Source: an uncultured SAR324 cluster bacterium (GTDB lineage Bacteria; SAR324; NAC60-12). Taken from it: a stretch of 42,072 nt of DNA. The DNA lies in the NCBI GenBank assembly GCA_902575715.1, contig CACGSI010000007.1:1-42072 (forward strand). The letters run 5' to 3'. Below the pieces are notes generated by a model, which saw only the letters and a list, made by a program, of their open reading frames with translations, did no database searches and was not told the DNA's origin. Shown in pieces: positions 18,114 to 25,755 of the stretch. The position numbers and the translations under genes are program-made. Within the stretch, counting starts at the first letter, position 1; the number at the start of each line of letters is the position of its first letter.

Positions 18114-19169
18114 ATGAAACACTCTGCTTTCATTTGTATCTACTATTTATTCTTTTTTGTCCTTCCTATACAAAGTCTATCCAAAGAAACTGGTATTTTG
18201 TATCTATGGAAAATATCTAATAAAGAGGTGTGGAAAAAATTTGGAGATGAAGAACTACATCAAAAATATAATGGAGAAATAAAATATGGAAAACCTAATG
18301 GATTGGGAATAAAAATATACCTTGATGGAAGTAGATACATTGGTGATTGGAAAAGTGGGGATCAGCATGGTCAAGGGACTCTAATCTTAACTGATGGAAC
18401 TAAATTAAAAGGTCGTTGGAAGAGTAACAACCCCTGGGACATTAAAAAAATTGACATAAAGGGCAGAGTTAGTGATGAGTATGTTGAAGGAGTGAAACAA
18501 AAAAATAATAGAATTGAAGGAATACTTTTTTTTCGAAAAGAAAAATATAGTAGTGTATGGAATAAAATAGGAAACGAAAAAGTAGATTACAAATATGTTG
18601 GTCAGATTGAAAAAAATAAACCAAATGGATGGGGTAAATTGACTCACCCCTCAGGTTATATATATGAAGGACAATTCAAAAACGGTAAGGCCCACGGGAA
18701 AGGAAATTTTTCTTATAAAGGTTTGAAAAAAGGTATTGGAGAATTCAAAACAAACAAACCTTGGAACGTCACAGAGTATGATAACGAAGGTAAAATTGTA
18801 GGCACATATATTAATGGAGTTTTTAAAGCAAAAGAAAAAAAGATTGGTATTTTGTTCACTCGTAAAGAAAAAGAAATATGGATTTGGTTTGAAGATAGTG
18901 AAGAACCTTACAATGGACAATATGATGGAGAAATTGAAAATGGGAAACCAGACGGACATGGAAAACTTACAATGATTAACGGTACAAAATATATCGGAGA
19001 ATTCAAAAATGGGGCTTGGAATGGACAAGGAATATTTTTTTTCCCAGGTGGAGACCAATGGAAAGGAGAATTCAAGGAAGATTCTCCTTGGAACGTAATC
19101 TGGCAGGATAAAAATGGAAAAATCCTAGCAAAATGGAAAAATGGAGTAAAAAAACTTTTTAATAACTAA
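18114..19169 (+). CDS. Secreted MORN-repeat protein with triplicated module
   Basis: A 351-residue protein with a signal peptide (CIYYLFFFVLPIQSLS). The mature part is three consecutive modules of about 110 residues, starting near residues 25, 138 and 243. Each begins with a header (GILxxR/W...W...G/E) and a KP-x-G-x-G element, continues with two MORN units (YxGxxKxGxxHGxG) and ends with PWN-x(3-5)-D/Y-x-x-GK and a NGV(K/F) tail. The same header opens the neighbouring MORN lipoprotein at 17300, so the two are related by duplication. No enzymatic motif is seen. Confidence 0.78.
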   Translation: MKHSAFICIYYLFFFVLPIQSLSKETGILYLWKISNKEVWKKFGDEELHQKYNGEIKYGKPNGLGIKIYLDGSRYIGDWKSGDQHGQGTLILTDGTKLKGRWKSNNPWDIKKIDIKGRVSDEYVEGVKQKNNRIEGILFFRKEKYSSVWNKIGNEKVDYKYVGQIEKNKPNGWGKLTHPSGYIYEGQFKNGKAHGKGNFSYKGLKKGIGEFKTNKPWNVTEYDNEGKIVGTYINGVFKAKEKKIGILFTRKEKEIWIWFEDSEEPYNGQYDGEIENGKPDGHGKLTMINGTKYIGEFKNGAWNGQGIFFFPGGDQWKGEFKEDSPWNVIWQDKNGKILAKWKNGVKKLFNN

Positions 19170-19587
19170 TATTTCAATATAATCACAAAATTATTTGAAT
19201 TTAATAATTGATTATCAATTTTAAATCATTACATCCAACAAACAACAATGCCTCCCCTAACTCATTAACTGGTAAATGAACATATCAAGATCTGCAATTT
19301 ACTGGTAAAAATATTTTACCTTAGATAAAATTATTAATATCAAATAAATCTAATTAAGTGGAATTAAAAAATTTAATATTCTGCTTTAATTTTAGTATTT
19401 TAATGAAATATTAGTAAGACCTACAAATATGCATTTTTTAATTAAAATAAAAAATATCGCTGGTAAAATTTTTTAGAAACTATATTATCTTTAAAATTTC
19501 AGAACTATGCTTTTTTATGATTGTTTGAAAGCCAAGTTTTTTAAAATTTCAAAATAAACATAATTACTTAAAAATCTATAAATTATT
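19170..19587. other. Intergenic region with CTGGTAAA repeats and an AT hairpin
   Basis: This 418-bp very AT-rich spacer lies between the convergent MORN and GNAT genes. No gene is seen. It holds a perfect hairpin (GGTAAAA-ATA-TTTTACC, 19304-19320) and three copies of CTGGTAAA (near 19269, 19302 and 19460). Two more copies occur in the spacer around 24090-24115. Confidence 0.5.
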
Positions 19588-20052
19588 TTAGCAATATAAT
19601 TTATACCCTAAATGAGTGGGATCAAATCCTAATTTTTTATAAAACTTTTCCGTCTCCTTTCTTTTTTTATTTGAAGTTAACTGAAGTATTGAGCATCCAT
19701 TCTTCTTAGCAACTTCCATTGCGTGTTGCATTAGTTTGGTACCAAACCCATTGCGACGGAAGTCAGAACGAATTCTTACACTTTCAACTTGACCTCTTTT
19801 AGAACCTTTAAAGCTTATATGAGGCAAATACATAATTTGATAAAATCCAATAATTTCATTATTTTTTTCCATTACGAATATATCAAAATAACTACTTTCT
19901 AAGAGTTCCAAAAAAACAGATAAATATTTTTGTTTATACTTTTTAGAAGAACTTTCTCTATCTCTCGCAATACCATCATCACATAATAATTTGATAATCT
20001 CTTCTAAATCCTTGATCTTCGCTTTTCTAATTAACACTTCATTTACATTCAA
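19588..20052 (-). CDS. GNAT-family N-acetyltransferase
   Basis: GNAT enzymes transfer an acyl group from acyl-CoA to an amine; the acceptor here cannot be predicted. The 154-residue protein is a single GNAT domain: strand LIRKAKIKDLEEIIKLL at the start, VESVRIRSDFRRNGFGTKLM near residues 90-110 containing the pyrophosphate-binding RRNGFG loop, and the C-terminal FYKKLGF motif. The start is TTG at 20052 or, less likely, GTG five codons later. It stands alone between AT-rich spacers at the edge of the accessory zone. Confidence 0.85.
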   Translation of the reverse strand: MNVNEVLIRKAKIKDLEEIIKLLCDDGIARDRESSSKKYKQKYLSVFLELLESSYFDIFVMEKNNEIIGFYQIMYLPHISFKGSKRGQVESVRIRSDFRRNGFGTKLMQHAMEVAKKNGCSILQLTSNKKRKETEKFYKKLGFDPTHLGYKLYC

Positions 20053-20505
20053 ATTAGTTCGATTAAAAAATTTAATTTATTTATATTCCAAGATTATATT
20101 GGAATGGTCTTTTAATAAATAATTTATTTATATTATTATAAAAGGCAAATTAATTTTTTAACAAATACCTCCCATACTAATTCGATACAAAACTATAATA
20201 ATGATACTTTTTTAAATTAGAGAATAAATTCAAAAAATTACTTATAATCAGAGACTTAAGTTGAAGGCCAGCTCAGATAACCTGATAATGAACTTCTAGA
20301 ATAGGTAAAAATTATATCAAAAAATCGTTTTGTTGATTTTATAAACCTCTTTCACGAAGTTTTGCTAATCAGTAAAATGAAAAAAACTCGAAACTCTTCT
20401 GGCATTATTTAACCTACCTATTCTATTTTCGAGTTTTCTAATTTTATTAGTAAAAAAATTTTTTACTTCTCCATTAAAATAGAAATTTTTTCAGTCACTG
20501 AATTC
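20053..20505. other. Non-coding spacer with inverted repeats
   Basis: 453 bp without a supportable gene. An 11-bp perfect inverted repeat (AAAACTCGAAA at 20383-20393, TTTCGAGTTTT at 20427-20437) encloses about 33 nt. It is followed by AT-only palindromes near 20438-20467, just downstream of the ureidoglycolate-lyase-like gene on the minus strand. This could act as a terminator, but the evidence is weak. Confidence 0.4.
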
Positions 20506-21165
20506 TCAAGCAGGATTAAACTGCTCTAGCGAAACTTCCAGAAGACATTTAAATTCGCGGGCAAAATCGACAGATATTCGTGCATGCACAGCGCCCTGTT
20601 TATCCAAAAAACGCTGTTCACCACGAATTCCTAAAGCTCCCTCATGCCACACATTGGGATGGATGTATAGACCCTCGTGGCCACTGAAATGAAAACACAC
20701 AAAATCTTCGGGACTTATGTCGTCCCCTGGAAGGGCTAAAGGAACGACGAACGGTTTTTTCGTTTCAGGAAAGAAGCACTGACCTCCATCCGGATGATAA
20801 TTGGCATGCCACATCAAAAGGGTTTTCGGATCACGTGTATGATATTCATCAGCCTTCTTTGGTTCAGTACCGTATCCTAAAATATAGTGCCCGCTTACTG
20901 CAGAATTGCGTCCGTAAAGAATATCTCCCTTCCATTCACAGATAAAAAGTCCTTCAGTTGTTCCCCCCTCATTACCACTGTCCGGATCGACCTCTCGATG
21001 ACCTTGCGCGGGCCAGCGAACTATTTCAATTTCGACCTCATCGGTATCATTGACAATATGCCCGTAACCGTCAAGTGACTCTGCTGTAGCTTCGACAATT
21101 GGAATTTTCACTCGCTTAAGGCCTGATGGAATTTCTGGATTCAGATAATTTGGAGCTTTTTTCAT
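20506..21165 (-). CDS. Ureidoglycolate lyase (AllA)-like cupin protein
   Basis: AllA-type lyases split ureidoglycolate to glyoxylate and urea at the end of purine/allantoin breakdown. The 219-residue protein has the family's late metal-site segment FSGHEGLYIHPNVWHEG (about residues 160-176) followed by ARISVDFAREF. It is longer than typical bacterial AllA (about 160-170 residues), with an extra N-terminal region, and no other allantoin genes are nearby, so the true substrate may differ. Base composition is visibly richer in GC than the flanking DNA (about 48% in one 60-nt sample). It follows the PhyH gene by 60 nt on the same strand, suggesting an operon and joint transfer. Confidence 0.65.
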   Translation of the reverse strand: MKKAPNYLNPEIPSGLKRVKIPIVEATAESLDGYGHIVNDTDEVEIEIVRWPAQGHREVDPDSGNEGGTTEGLFICEWKGDILYGRNSAVSGHYILGYGTEPKKADEYHTRDPKTLLMWHANYHPDGGQCFFPETKKPFVVPLALPGDDISPEDFVCFHFSGHEGLYIHPNVWHEGALGIRGEQRFLDKQGAVHARISVDFAREFKCLLEVSLEQFNPA

Positions 21166-21225
21166 AAGATTTTGTAGGTAAATGATTGGTGTTTTCTTCC
21201 TTAGAGTTCTATCCTTTTTACAAAT

Positions 21226-22038
21226 TTATGTGGGCTGAATGTCCGAGTATCTTTTAGATTGGAGTCGCAATACCTTTTCAAAGTTCTTTAGTGATGCAGA
21301 ATCAAGGTCGGATTGCGGAGCTTCAGTAAATTTAAATCTGGAATTTTCCACATTGCCCCTAAGTGGCATAGCAGAGTCTTCGTACCCTGGTATTGGACCA
21401 ACATTAGAACTAACATAATTTAAGCCTACACCGAGTCTCCAATCGTCAGACTGGTTTGCCCCGGAGCAGTGAAGCGTAAGCGTGTGATGTATTGATGCCT
21501 GACCTGGTTTCAGTGCAATCCCAAATACTTTGTCTTCATCTATGGTTGTTGTAATCTGTTGACCTCTTTTTAACATACTAGAATCATCATAGGTCATTTC
21601 GTGGTGAAGGGCTCCAAGTAAGTGTGACCCTCGCACCATTTGCATTCCACCTGATAATTGATTGATTGGAGATAAAGCCACCCATGCTGACACAATTTGC
21701 TCTGTCGGTTTAACGGGCCAGTAGGTAGCATCTTGATGCCAACCGAAGTATAAGTCACTACGAGGAGGCTTAACCGGTAGAAAAGCGTTCCAGAGCAATA
21801 TATCTGGTCCGATCAGTTGCTCAATAACGTCAAGGAGTGATTCTTCAGATGCAAGTTCAGCAACCCATTTAAGAATTAATTCAGTCCTGTAGTATGTCCA
21901 TTCAGAAAATCTTGGATGAAATCTATATAAGTCTATAAAGGCCTCGCATTTTTTTGTATAGTATTCGGTCCTATCCATTGGCAACACATTGATGCCATCT
22001 ATGAAACCGTTTTGTTGGAAATCCTCTCGAATACTCAT
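21226..22038 (-). CDS. Phytanoyl-CoA dioxygenase (PhyH) family Fe(II)/2-oxoglutarate oxygenase
   Basis: The PhyH family uses Fe(II), O2 and 2-oxoglutarate to hydroxylate small molecules. The 270-residue protein shows the facial triad: HxD in FGWHQDATYW (near residue 108) and a distal His in GQASIHHTLTLHCSGANQS, followed by an Arg (DWRLGVGLNYV) for 2-oxoglutarate. MQMVRGSHLLGALHHE is also typical. The substrate is unknown. It starts at an ATG and probably forms a two-gene unit with the ureidoglycolate-lyase-like gene; both are richer in GC than their surroundings. Confidence 0.85.
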   Translation of the reverse strand: MSIREDFQQNGFIDGINVLPMDRTEYYTKKCEAFIDLYRFHPRFSEWTYYRTELILKWVAELASEESLLDVIEQLIGPDILLWNAFLPVKPPRSDLYFGWHQDATYWPVKPTEQIVSAWVALSPINQLSGGMQMVRGSHLLGALHHEMTYDDSSMLKRGQQITTTIDEDKVFGIALKPGQASIHHTLTLHCSGANQSDDWRLGVGLNYVSSNVGPIPGYEDSAMPLRGNVENSRFKFTEAPQSDLDSASLKNFEKVLRLQSKRYSDIQPT

Positions 22039-22114
22039 GAAAATATTGCCTTTTCATCAAATTAAAATTTTTTAATTATATCAATAAAGAAGAAAATTTT
22101 ACATTATTTTTTAG

Positions 22115-22342
22115 TACCCCCCAATAGCAACCTATTTGAATGAAAGAATGATTGAGGTAAGAGAATTTGTTCTTACAGAGTTGCAAGATTTATCATTTAA
22201 AGACATTAAACAATCAGATGCACGCAATGTTTTCAAGCAAAGGTTGATAAGTGCTATTAGTCAGATCCTCCCAAAAAAGCCCGAATGGGAAGATCCCGAG
22301 CCTATCAGAAAAGTTTTATTTGAGGAATTGGTTATTCAATAA
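22115..22342 (+). pseudogene. Truncated 3' fragment of a fliL-like gene
   Basis: The frame opens after a TAG at 22112 and reads PPIATYLNERMIEVREFVLT, through ISAISQILPKKPEWED, to RKVLFEELVIQ and a stop. The pattern (NERxxxVRE.V...L.., a KxRLxxAIxxxL helix, and a final VLF-x-E-x-VIQ) matches the C-terminal half of flagellar stator-associated FliL, which normally ends in xVxFTEFVxQ. The N-terminal membrane segment and first half are missing, and only TTG (22136) or ATG (22148) could start it. It lies far from the flagellar genes at 35.5-42 kb, so a relic is most likely. Confidence 0.5.
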
Positions 22343-22446
22343 ATCAATTTTTGATCAAACTGTCCCACATTACCTGTCCCACAGGCAAATATGCTGTTTG
22401 AAATATATCTAATTATATCAATAATATAAATTGCTATTATTAGGTA

Positions 22447-22460
22447 TGGCGGAGAGGGAG
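22447..22460 (-). repeat. tRNA-Ser 3'-end copy (att-like, outer)
   Basis: TGGCGGAGAGGGAG here is identical to the first 14 nt of the CCA-acceptor end of the tRNA-Ser(CGA) gene at 25828-25841 and has the same orientation. The rest of a tRNA is not present, so this looks like an attachment-site duplicate rather than a gene. Confidence 0.6.
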
Positions 22461-22480
22461 TCATTCACATCGTTAGTTTT

Positions 22481-22530
22481 TACCGTGATTTATAAGCATA
22501 ATTTTATTTTATACCGTGAACTTGTACCGT
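22481..22530 (+). repeat. TACCGT short repeats at the left inside end of the first islet
   Basis: TACCGTGA at 22481 and 22512 and TACCGT at 22525 cluster within 90 nt of the outer att-like copy. A fourth TACCGT lies at 23759-23764, just inside the other end of the same islet. Such an arrangement would fit arm-type recombinase binding sites, but the motif is only six bases long. Confidence 0.3.
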
Positions 22531-22829
22531 AAAAAAGTATATGCTATATCAACTCATATTCATAGGTGAGCACTAATACCAAGTCTTAATGAATTGTACT
22601 GAATTTCAGGGTCTTTAGACACTTATATGGACACCTAAATTCCCAATCATGATTCCTGTGTAGAATATGTTGGTTACTTTGCGGAGGGAGGTGGCTGAAT
22701 ACTAAGAATTAGTAGAGGTTGTTCTCAGGAGTAGATGTGTTTAGTTTACCAATTTTGTGGATTTTTACTGCAAATAAGCATTTTTTAAGATCTGAACATA
22801 TTTATTATTTATAATTTTTAAAAATAACA

Positions 22830-23696
22830 TTATTTCAATCCTTTACCTGGTCTCCACTCTGGCTCAATTATTTCTGCATTCCCTTGATAATAAACTCTAA
22901 ATGGGGAAAAAACTTCATTTTCCTTTTTATTAAATTTTGTCCATATTTTTTGATTTTCTAAAGAAAACACAGTTGCCTGAGTTCGCTCAGGAAGATTTAC
23001 AAAATCAGGATAATACCACATCGTAAGCACTGTTCTTTTTTCATCTGATTTATTTGAGTGTGATGAATGAAATAAATTGCCATATCCTAAAACAGCATCA
23101 CCTGCCTTAAGAGGAACATCAATTTCCCCTTCTGCATCCTGAAATTGTATATCTTCAGGATTAGCATATGTTTTAAGATCATCATGATGCTTTTCACGAG
23201 CCAGATCGTGAAGTTTATGCCTTTTTCTATGAGAGCCAGGAATAACACGCAAGCAACCATTATCTACTGATGTATCGGTTAGATAGTACATTATAAAACA
23301 TTGAATTGGTTGATTTGTATAACTTACTGGATCATTCCAGAAACGACCATCCTCATGCCAAAAAAGTCTTGGACTTTTGGGTGGTTTACTAATTATACGA
23401 CCATGGCCAAATTTAGGTTCTAAAAACCCTAGCTCAGAAAGTCCTGATTTAATTTTAGGATGAACAACCAAGTCACCTAAAGCTTTGTATTTTTGAACCA
23501 ATGCCCAATCAATCAATGCCATACTTCCAGTTGTAAGATTAACTTTGAAATGTTCTTCATGATGTTGATTCAAAACATCATCACTAAATTCCTTTAGGCT
23601 TTCTAAATGAATTTTGTCAAGTATATTTTTAAAAATAAAATACCCATTTTTTTCAAAATTTTTTCTTTTCGTGTCCTTATTTTGGTGGTTTTTCAC
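22830..23696 (-). CDS. PhyH-family Fe(II)/2-oxoglutarate oxygenase (second copy, in islet)
   Basis: A 288-residue PhyH-type oxygenase, only distantly similar to the one at 21226. The iron-binding HxD is in LFWHEDGRFWND (near residue 117). The distal His region is GYGNLFHSSHSNKSDEKRTV, which includes the 2-oxoglutarate-binding Arg. CLRVIPGSHRKRH is the usual GSH element. The start is GTG at 23696; the ATG two bases upstream is out of frame. The gene has AT-rich composition like the chromosome. It is the only gene between the outer and middle tRNA-Ser 3'-end copies, so it is probably the cargo of that islet. The substrate is unknown. Confidence 0.85.
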   Translation of the reverse strand: MKNHQNKDTKRKNFEKNGYFIFKNILDKIHLESLKEFSDDVLNQHHEEHFKVNLTTGSMALIDWALVQKYKALGDLVVHPKIKSGLSELGFLEPKFGHGRIISKPPKSPRLFWHEDGRFWNDPVSYTNQPIQCFIMYYLTDTSVDNGCLRVIPGSHRKRHKLHDLAREKHHDDLKTYANPEDIQFQDAEGEIDVPLKAGDAVLGYGNLFHSSHSNKSDEKRTVLTMWYYPDFVNLPERTQATVFSLENQKIWTKFNKKENEVFSPFRVYYQGNAEIIEPEWRPGKGLK

Positions 23697-23878
23697 ATTA
23701 GAGTGAATTAAGGGTTGATTTGTCAGATTTTTGTAGGTTAGTTGATTTCAAAATAGTGTACCGTATTATGAAGGCGATTGCAATGGAAGAATGTGGATAC
23801 TCGTGGACTGCTAACTAACTAAATATATTAAACTATTTACTAGTTAACGGATTTGGTTGGATTCACATGGAAGTATGT

Positions 23879-23896
23879 GTGGCGGAGAGGGAGGGA
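23879..23896 (-). repeat. tRNA-Ser 3'-end copy (att-like, middle)
   Basis: GTGGCGGAGAGGGAGGGA is identical to 25827-25844, covering one base beyond the CCA end, the acceptor strand and the first bases of the T arm of tRNA-Ser(CGA). Identity stops abruptly afterwards. The copy is in direct orientation about 1.95 kb from the gene, as expected for an attachment-site duplicate. Confidence 0.7.
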
Positions 23897-24014
23897 GAAT
23901 CATCCCTCAAAATTGTTTTTCCTACCACTTTATTTTTTAAACTCTATCACACTCAAACTATAGAAGATTTTCCTGAGTGTATGAGGGTGGAGAGTTATTC
24001 TCCGAAGCAGGAGA

Positions 24015-24033
24015 GTTACACCTAAAGTTACCC
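24015..24033 (+). repeat. GTTACACC-type direct repeat, left inside end of second islet
   Basis: GTTACACCTAAAGTTACCCC occurs about 120 nt inside the middle att-like copy. An almost identical block lies at 25729-25748, about 80 nt inside the tRNA end of the same islet, in the same orientation. Confidence 0.6.
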
Positions 24034-24221
24034 CTGCAACATTTATTATAATTTATTCCCAAACTTTTTCAATTACATAAGTTGATAAACTGGTAAATAA
24101 TTTTTTGCTGGTAAAAATATATAAAGAAGAAGTATTGAGATGAAAATGAGTAGTTTTTTCATATAGTTTCATTTTTTGAGTTAAAACAAACCTGTTGTGA
24201 ATGGAATTGAACTTTAAATAA

Positions 24222-24873
24222 TTAAAATTTTATACCGGTAACGAGAAAAACAATATTCCCACCAATATCAATTTCTTCAAGTTCATTCCATTCATTAGTA
24301 AGATAATATTTATCATTAACCCAACTATACTCATAATTTATTTTTTTTGATGGTATGTAAGTAAAATTAATACCAAGAAATCCTTTATCAAAATATTGGT
24401 GAAGACTCAAACCAGCAATAATTCCTGGGTCAATTGAATTTGAGGAATTCCCAATTACATTGATAGCATAATCATCACTACTAATATTATTTAAGTTTAA
24501 TTCATAATATGAACGGTAAAAACCTAGACCTCCAAAATAATAGAGTGATAAAGATTCATTCGCAATTATGTCTCCAAAATAATTGAATGATAAAATATTA
24601 TTTTCAACTTTTGCATAAGTAGAAACAGTAGAGTGGAAGTCCCTTGCATATTTGTTTATAGTCAATGTAACCAATTCTTAAATTATTAAACATCAAAGAA
24701 ATTGTAATAGGCATACCTAGTGACTTCATTTTTAAACTAGAATCACTCCATAAGGGGAATTCCCCATTATATGATTCATTTAATCCACCACCAATTTCTA
24801 AAACATCGGCATTACTTGTAGTGTGATAAAATAAAAGGATGACAAAGATTAAGAAGTGTTTTATATTTTTCAT
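24222..24873 (-). pseudogene. Frameshifted outer-membrane beta-barrel protein
   Basis: The gene reads in two overlapping frames. The first part (24873 down to about 24650) has a good Shine-Dalgarno (AGGGGG), an ATG and a signal peptide (MKNIKHFLIFVILLFYHTTS, then NADVLEIGGGLNES). The second part runs to 24222 with alternating beta-strand sequence (LSLYYFGGLGFYRSYYELNL) and ends VTGIKF, with the terminal Phe typical of BAM substrates. Joining around NLRIGYIDY and NKYARDFHSTV would restore one protein of about 215 residues, so a single indel near 24645-24665 is implied. It may be a real mutation, phase variation or a sequencing error. No specific family is recognised. Confidence 0.7.
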
Positions 24874-25043
24874 TTTTCCCCCTGAAATGATGTGGAATCA
24901 ATTTCTATTTATTCTAAAATTAGAACTTGTGAGTACTCAAATATAATCTGAACAACCAATTTTTTTTCGAAACGTATTAAATTATTAATATATTGTCAAT
25001 ATAAATTTATTTTATTTGATATGGGTGATTTTGATAAGAATGA

Positions 25044-25060
25044 GGGGATTTTACAAGAAT
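25044..25060 (+). repeat. GGGGATTTTACAAGAAT repeat, copy 1
   Basis: A 17-nt exact repeat shared with 25652-25668. Both copies sit in purine-biased, G-run-rich non-coding DNA flanking the small zinc-ribbon gene. The function is unknown. Confidence 0.7.
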
Positions 25061-25158
25061 TTGGGAGGGTTTACTTGGAGGTTGTCTGACTTAGAAGAAT
25101 TAAGTGGGGGATGATGGGGAGATTTTTAATAAGGTAATGCTTTTGTCCTTTCCTTTTA

Positions 25159-25470
25159 TTAGTCTGGAGGGTCAGTATCTCCTCCAGTTGACTTTTTCTC
25201 ACGTCTTTGAAAAATAAAGTCACATTTTGAACATTTTCTTACATAAAAATCACTTCTATAAAATTTCAATTCTTCTAAAGGTATTTTTTTTAATGAGAAT
25301 TTCTTACATTTAGGACATCTCAATTTTTTCAAAAAGGCAATCAAAGAAAAACATAATAATAAGATTATAATTAGATATTCTTGAAACACATTTGTTAGAT
25401 ATACAATAATTTGTTCCATATCAATATAATCTTGAAACACATTTGTTAGATATACAATAATTTGTTCCAT
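25159..25470 (-). CDS. Small membrane-anchored zinc-ribbon protein
   Basis: A product of 103 residues if translation starts at 25470, or 86 if it starts at the second in-frame ATG at 25419. A 51-bp tandem duplication has copied the start codon and the first 17 codons. After a hydrophobic segment (EYLIIILLLCFSLIAFL) come two CxxC knuckles, RCPKCKKF and RKCSKCDF, spaced about 28 residues apart, consistent with a zinc ribbon facing the cytoplasm. The C-terminus is polar and acidic (STGGDTDPPD). I recognise no named family. It lies in the islet next to tRNA-Ser. Confidence 0.6.
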   Translation of the reverse strand: MEQIIVYLTNVFQDYIDMEQIIVYLTNVFQEYLIIILLLCFSLIAFLKKLRCPKCKKFSLKKIPLEELKFYRSDFYVRKCSKCDFIFQRREKKSTGGDTDPPD

Positions 25471-25481
25471 ATCAATATATA
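25380..25481 (-). repeat. 51-bp tandem duplication over the start of the zinc-ribbon gene
   Basis: 25380-25430 and 25431-25481 match at 49 of 51 positions. Each copy includes an ATG followed by MEQIIVYLTNVFQ. The unit length is a multiple of three, so the frame is kept. Confidence 0.9.
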
Positions 25482-25651
25482 TAATTCTTTAAATTATTCT
25501 TTCTATTATTTAAATATCAATCACAAATTTTCTCCCAAATTACCTAACTGGAACAAGTCCCATATTCTTTCTTGAAAAAATTAAATTTCTTTAAATCTGT
25601 AATATAGTTTGGTTGGTTACTTTAGGAAAACCTTACATATACCAAAACTTG

Positions 25652-25668
25652 GGGGATTTTACAAGAAT
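25652..25668 (+). repeat. GGGGATTTTACAAGAAT repeat, copy 2
   Basis: An exact 17-nt match to 25044-25060 in the same orientation, also followed by a GGGGAT or GGGAGG purine stretch. Confidence 0.7.
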
Positions 25669-25728
25669 GAGGGGATACTTCACTTAGAGGGTCAAAATTA
25701 CATATAAGTTACTTTCTGAGGTAACAAA

Positions 25729-25755
25729 GTTACACCTAAAGTTACACCTTACACC
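25729..25755 (+). repeat. GTTACACC direct repeats near the tRNA end of the second islet
   Basis: GTTACACCTAAAGTTACACC followed by TTACACC gives two full copies and one partial copy of an octamer. The block recurs at 24015. The paired position just inside both ends of the islet resembles arm-type sites of a tyrosine recombinase; this is inference. Confidence 0.45.

Larger units (their letters stand above)
22343..22829. other. Intergenic left end of the tRNA-Ser islet region
   Basis: 487 bp without a gene. It contains a TGTCCCACA direct repeat (near 22361 and 22375), the outermost copy of the tRNA-Ser 3' end (22447-22460), and three TACCGT motifs (22481, 22512, 22525). Confidence 0.5.
23697..24221. 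other. Junction spacer between the two islets
   Basis: 525 bp without a gene. It carries a TACCGT at 23759, the middle tRNA-Ser 3'-end copy (23879-23896), an inverted repeat with CACTCA/TGAGTG arms near 23949-23979, a repeated GGAGAGTTA (near 23989 and 24010), GTTACACC-type repeats at 24015-24033 and two CTGGTAAA motifs near 24090-24115. Confidence 0.5.

Noticed and set aside
20438..20467. AT-only palindromes as a firm terminator of the ureidoglycolate-lyase-like gene.
   Set aside because: In DNA this AT-rich such palindromes are expected by chance and there is no GC stem.
22447..22460. A complete second or third tRNA-Ser gene at 22447 or 23879.
   Set aside because: Only the acceptor/CCA end and a few T-arm bases match. 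No anticodon arm or 5' acceptor strand is present.
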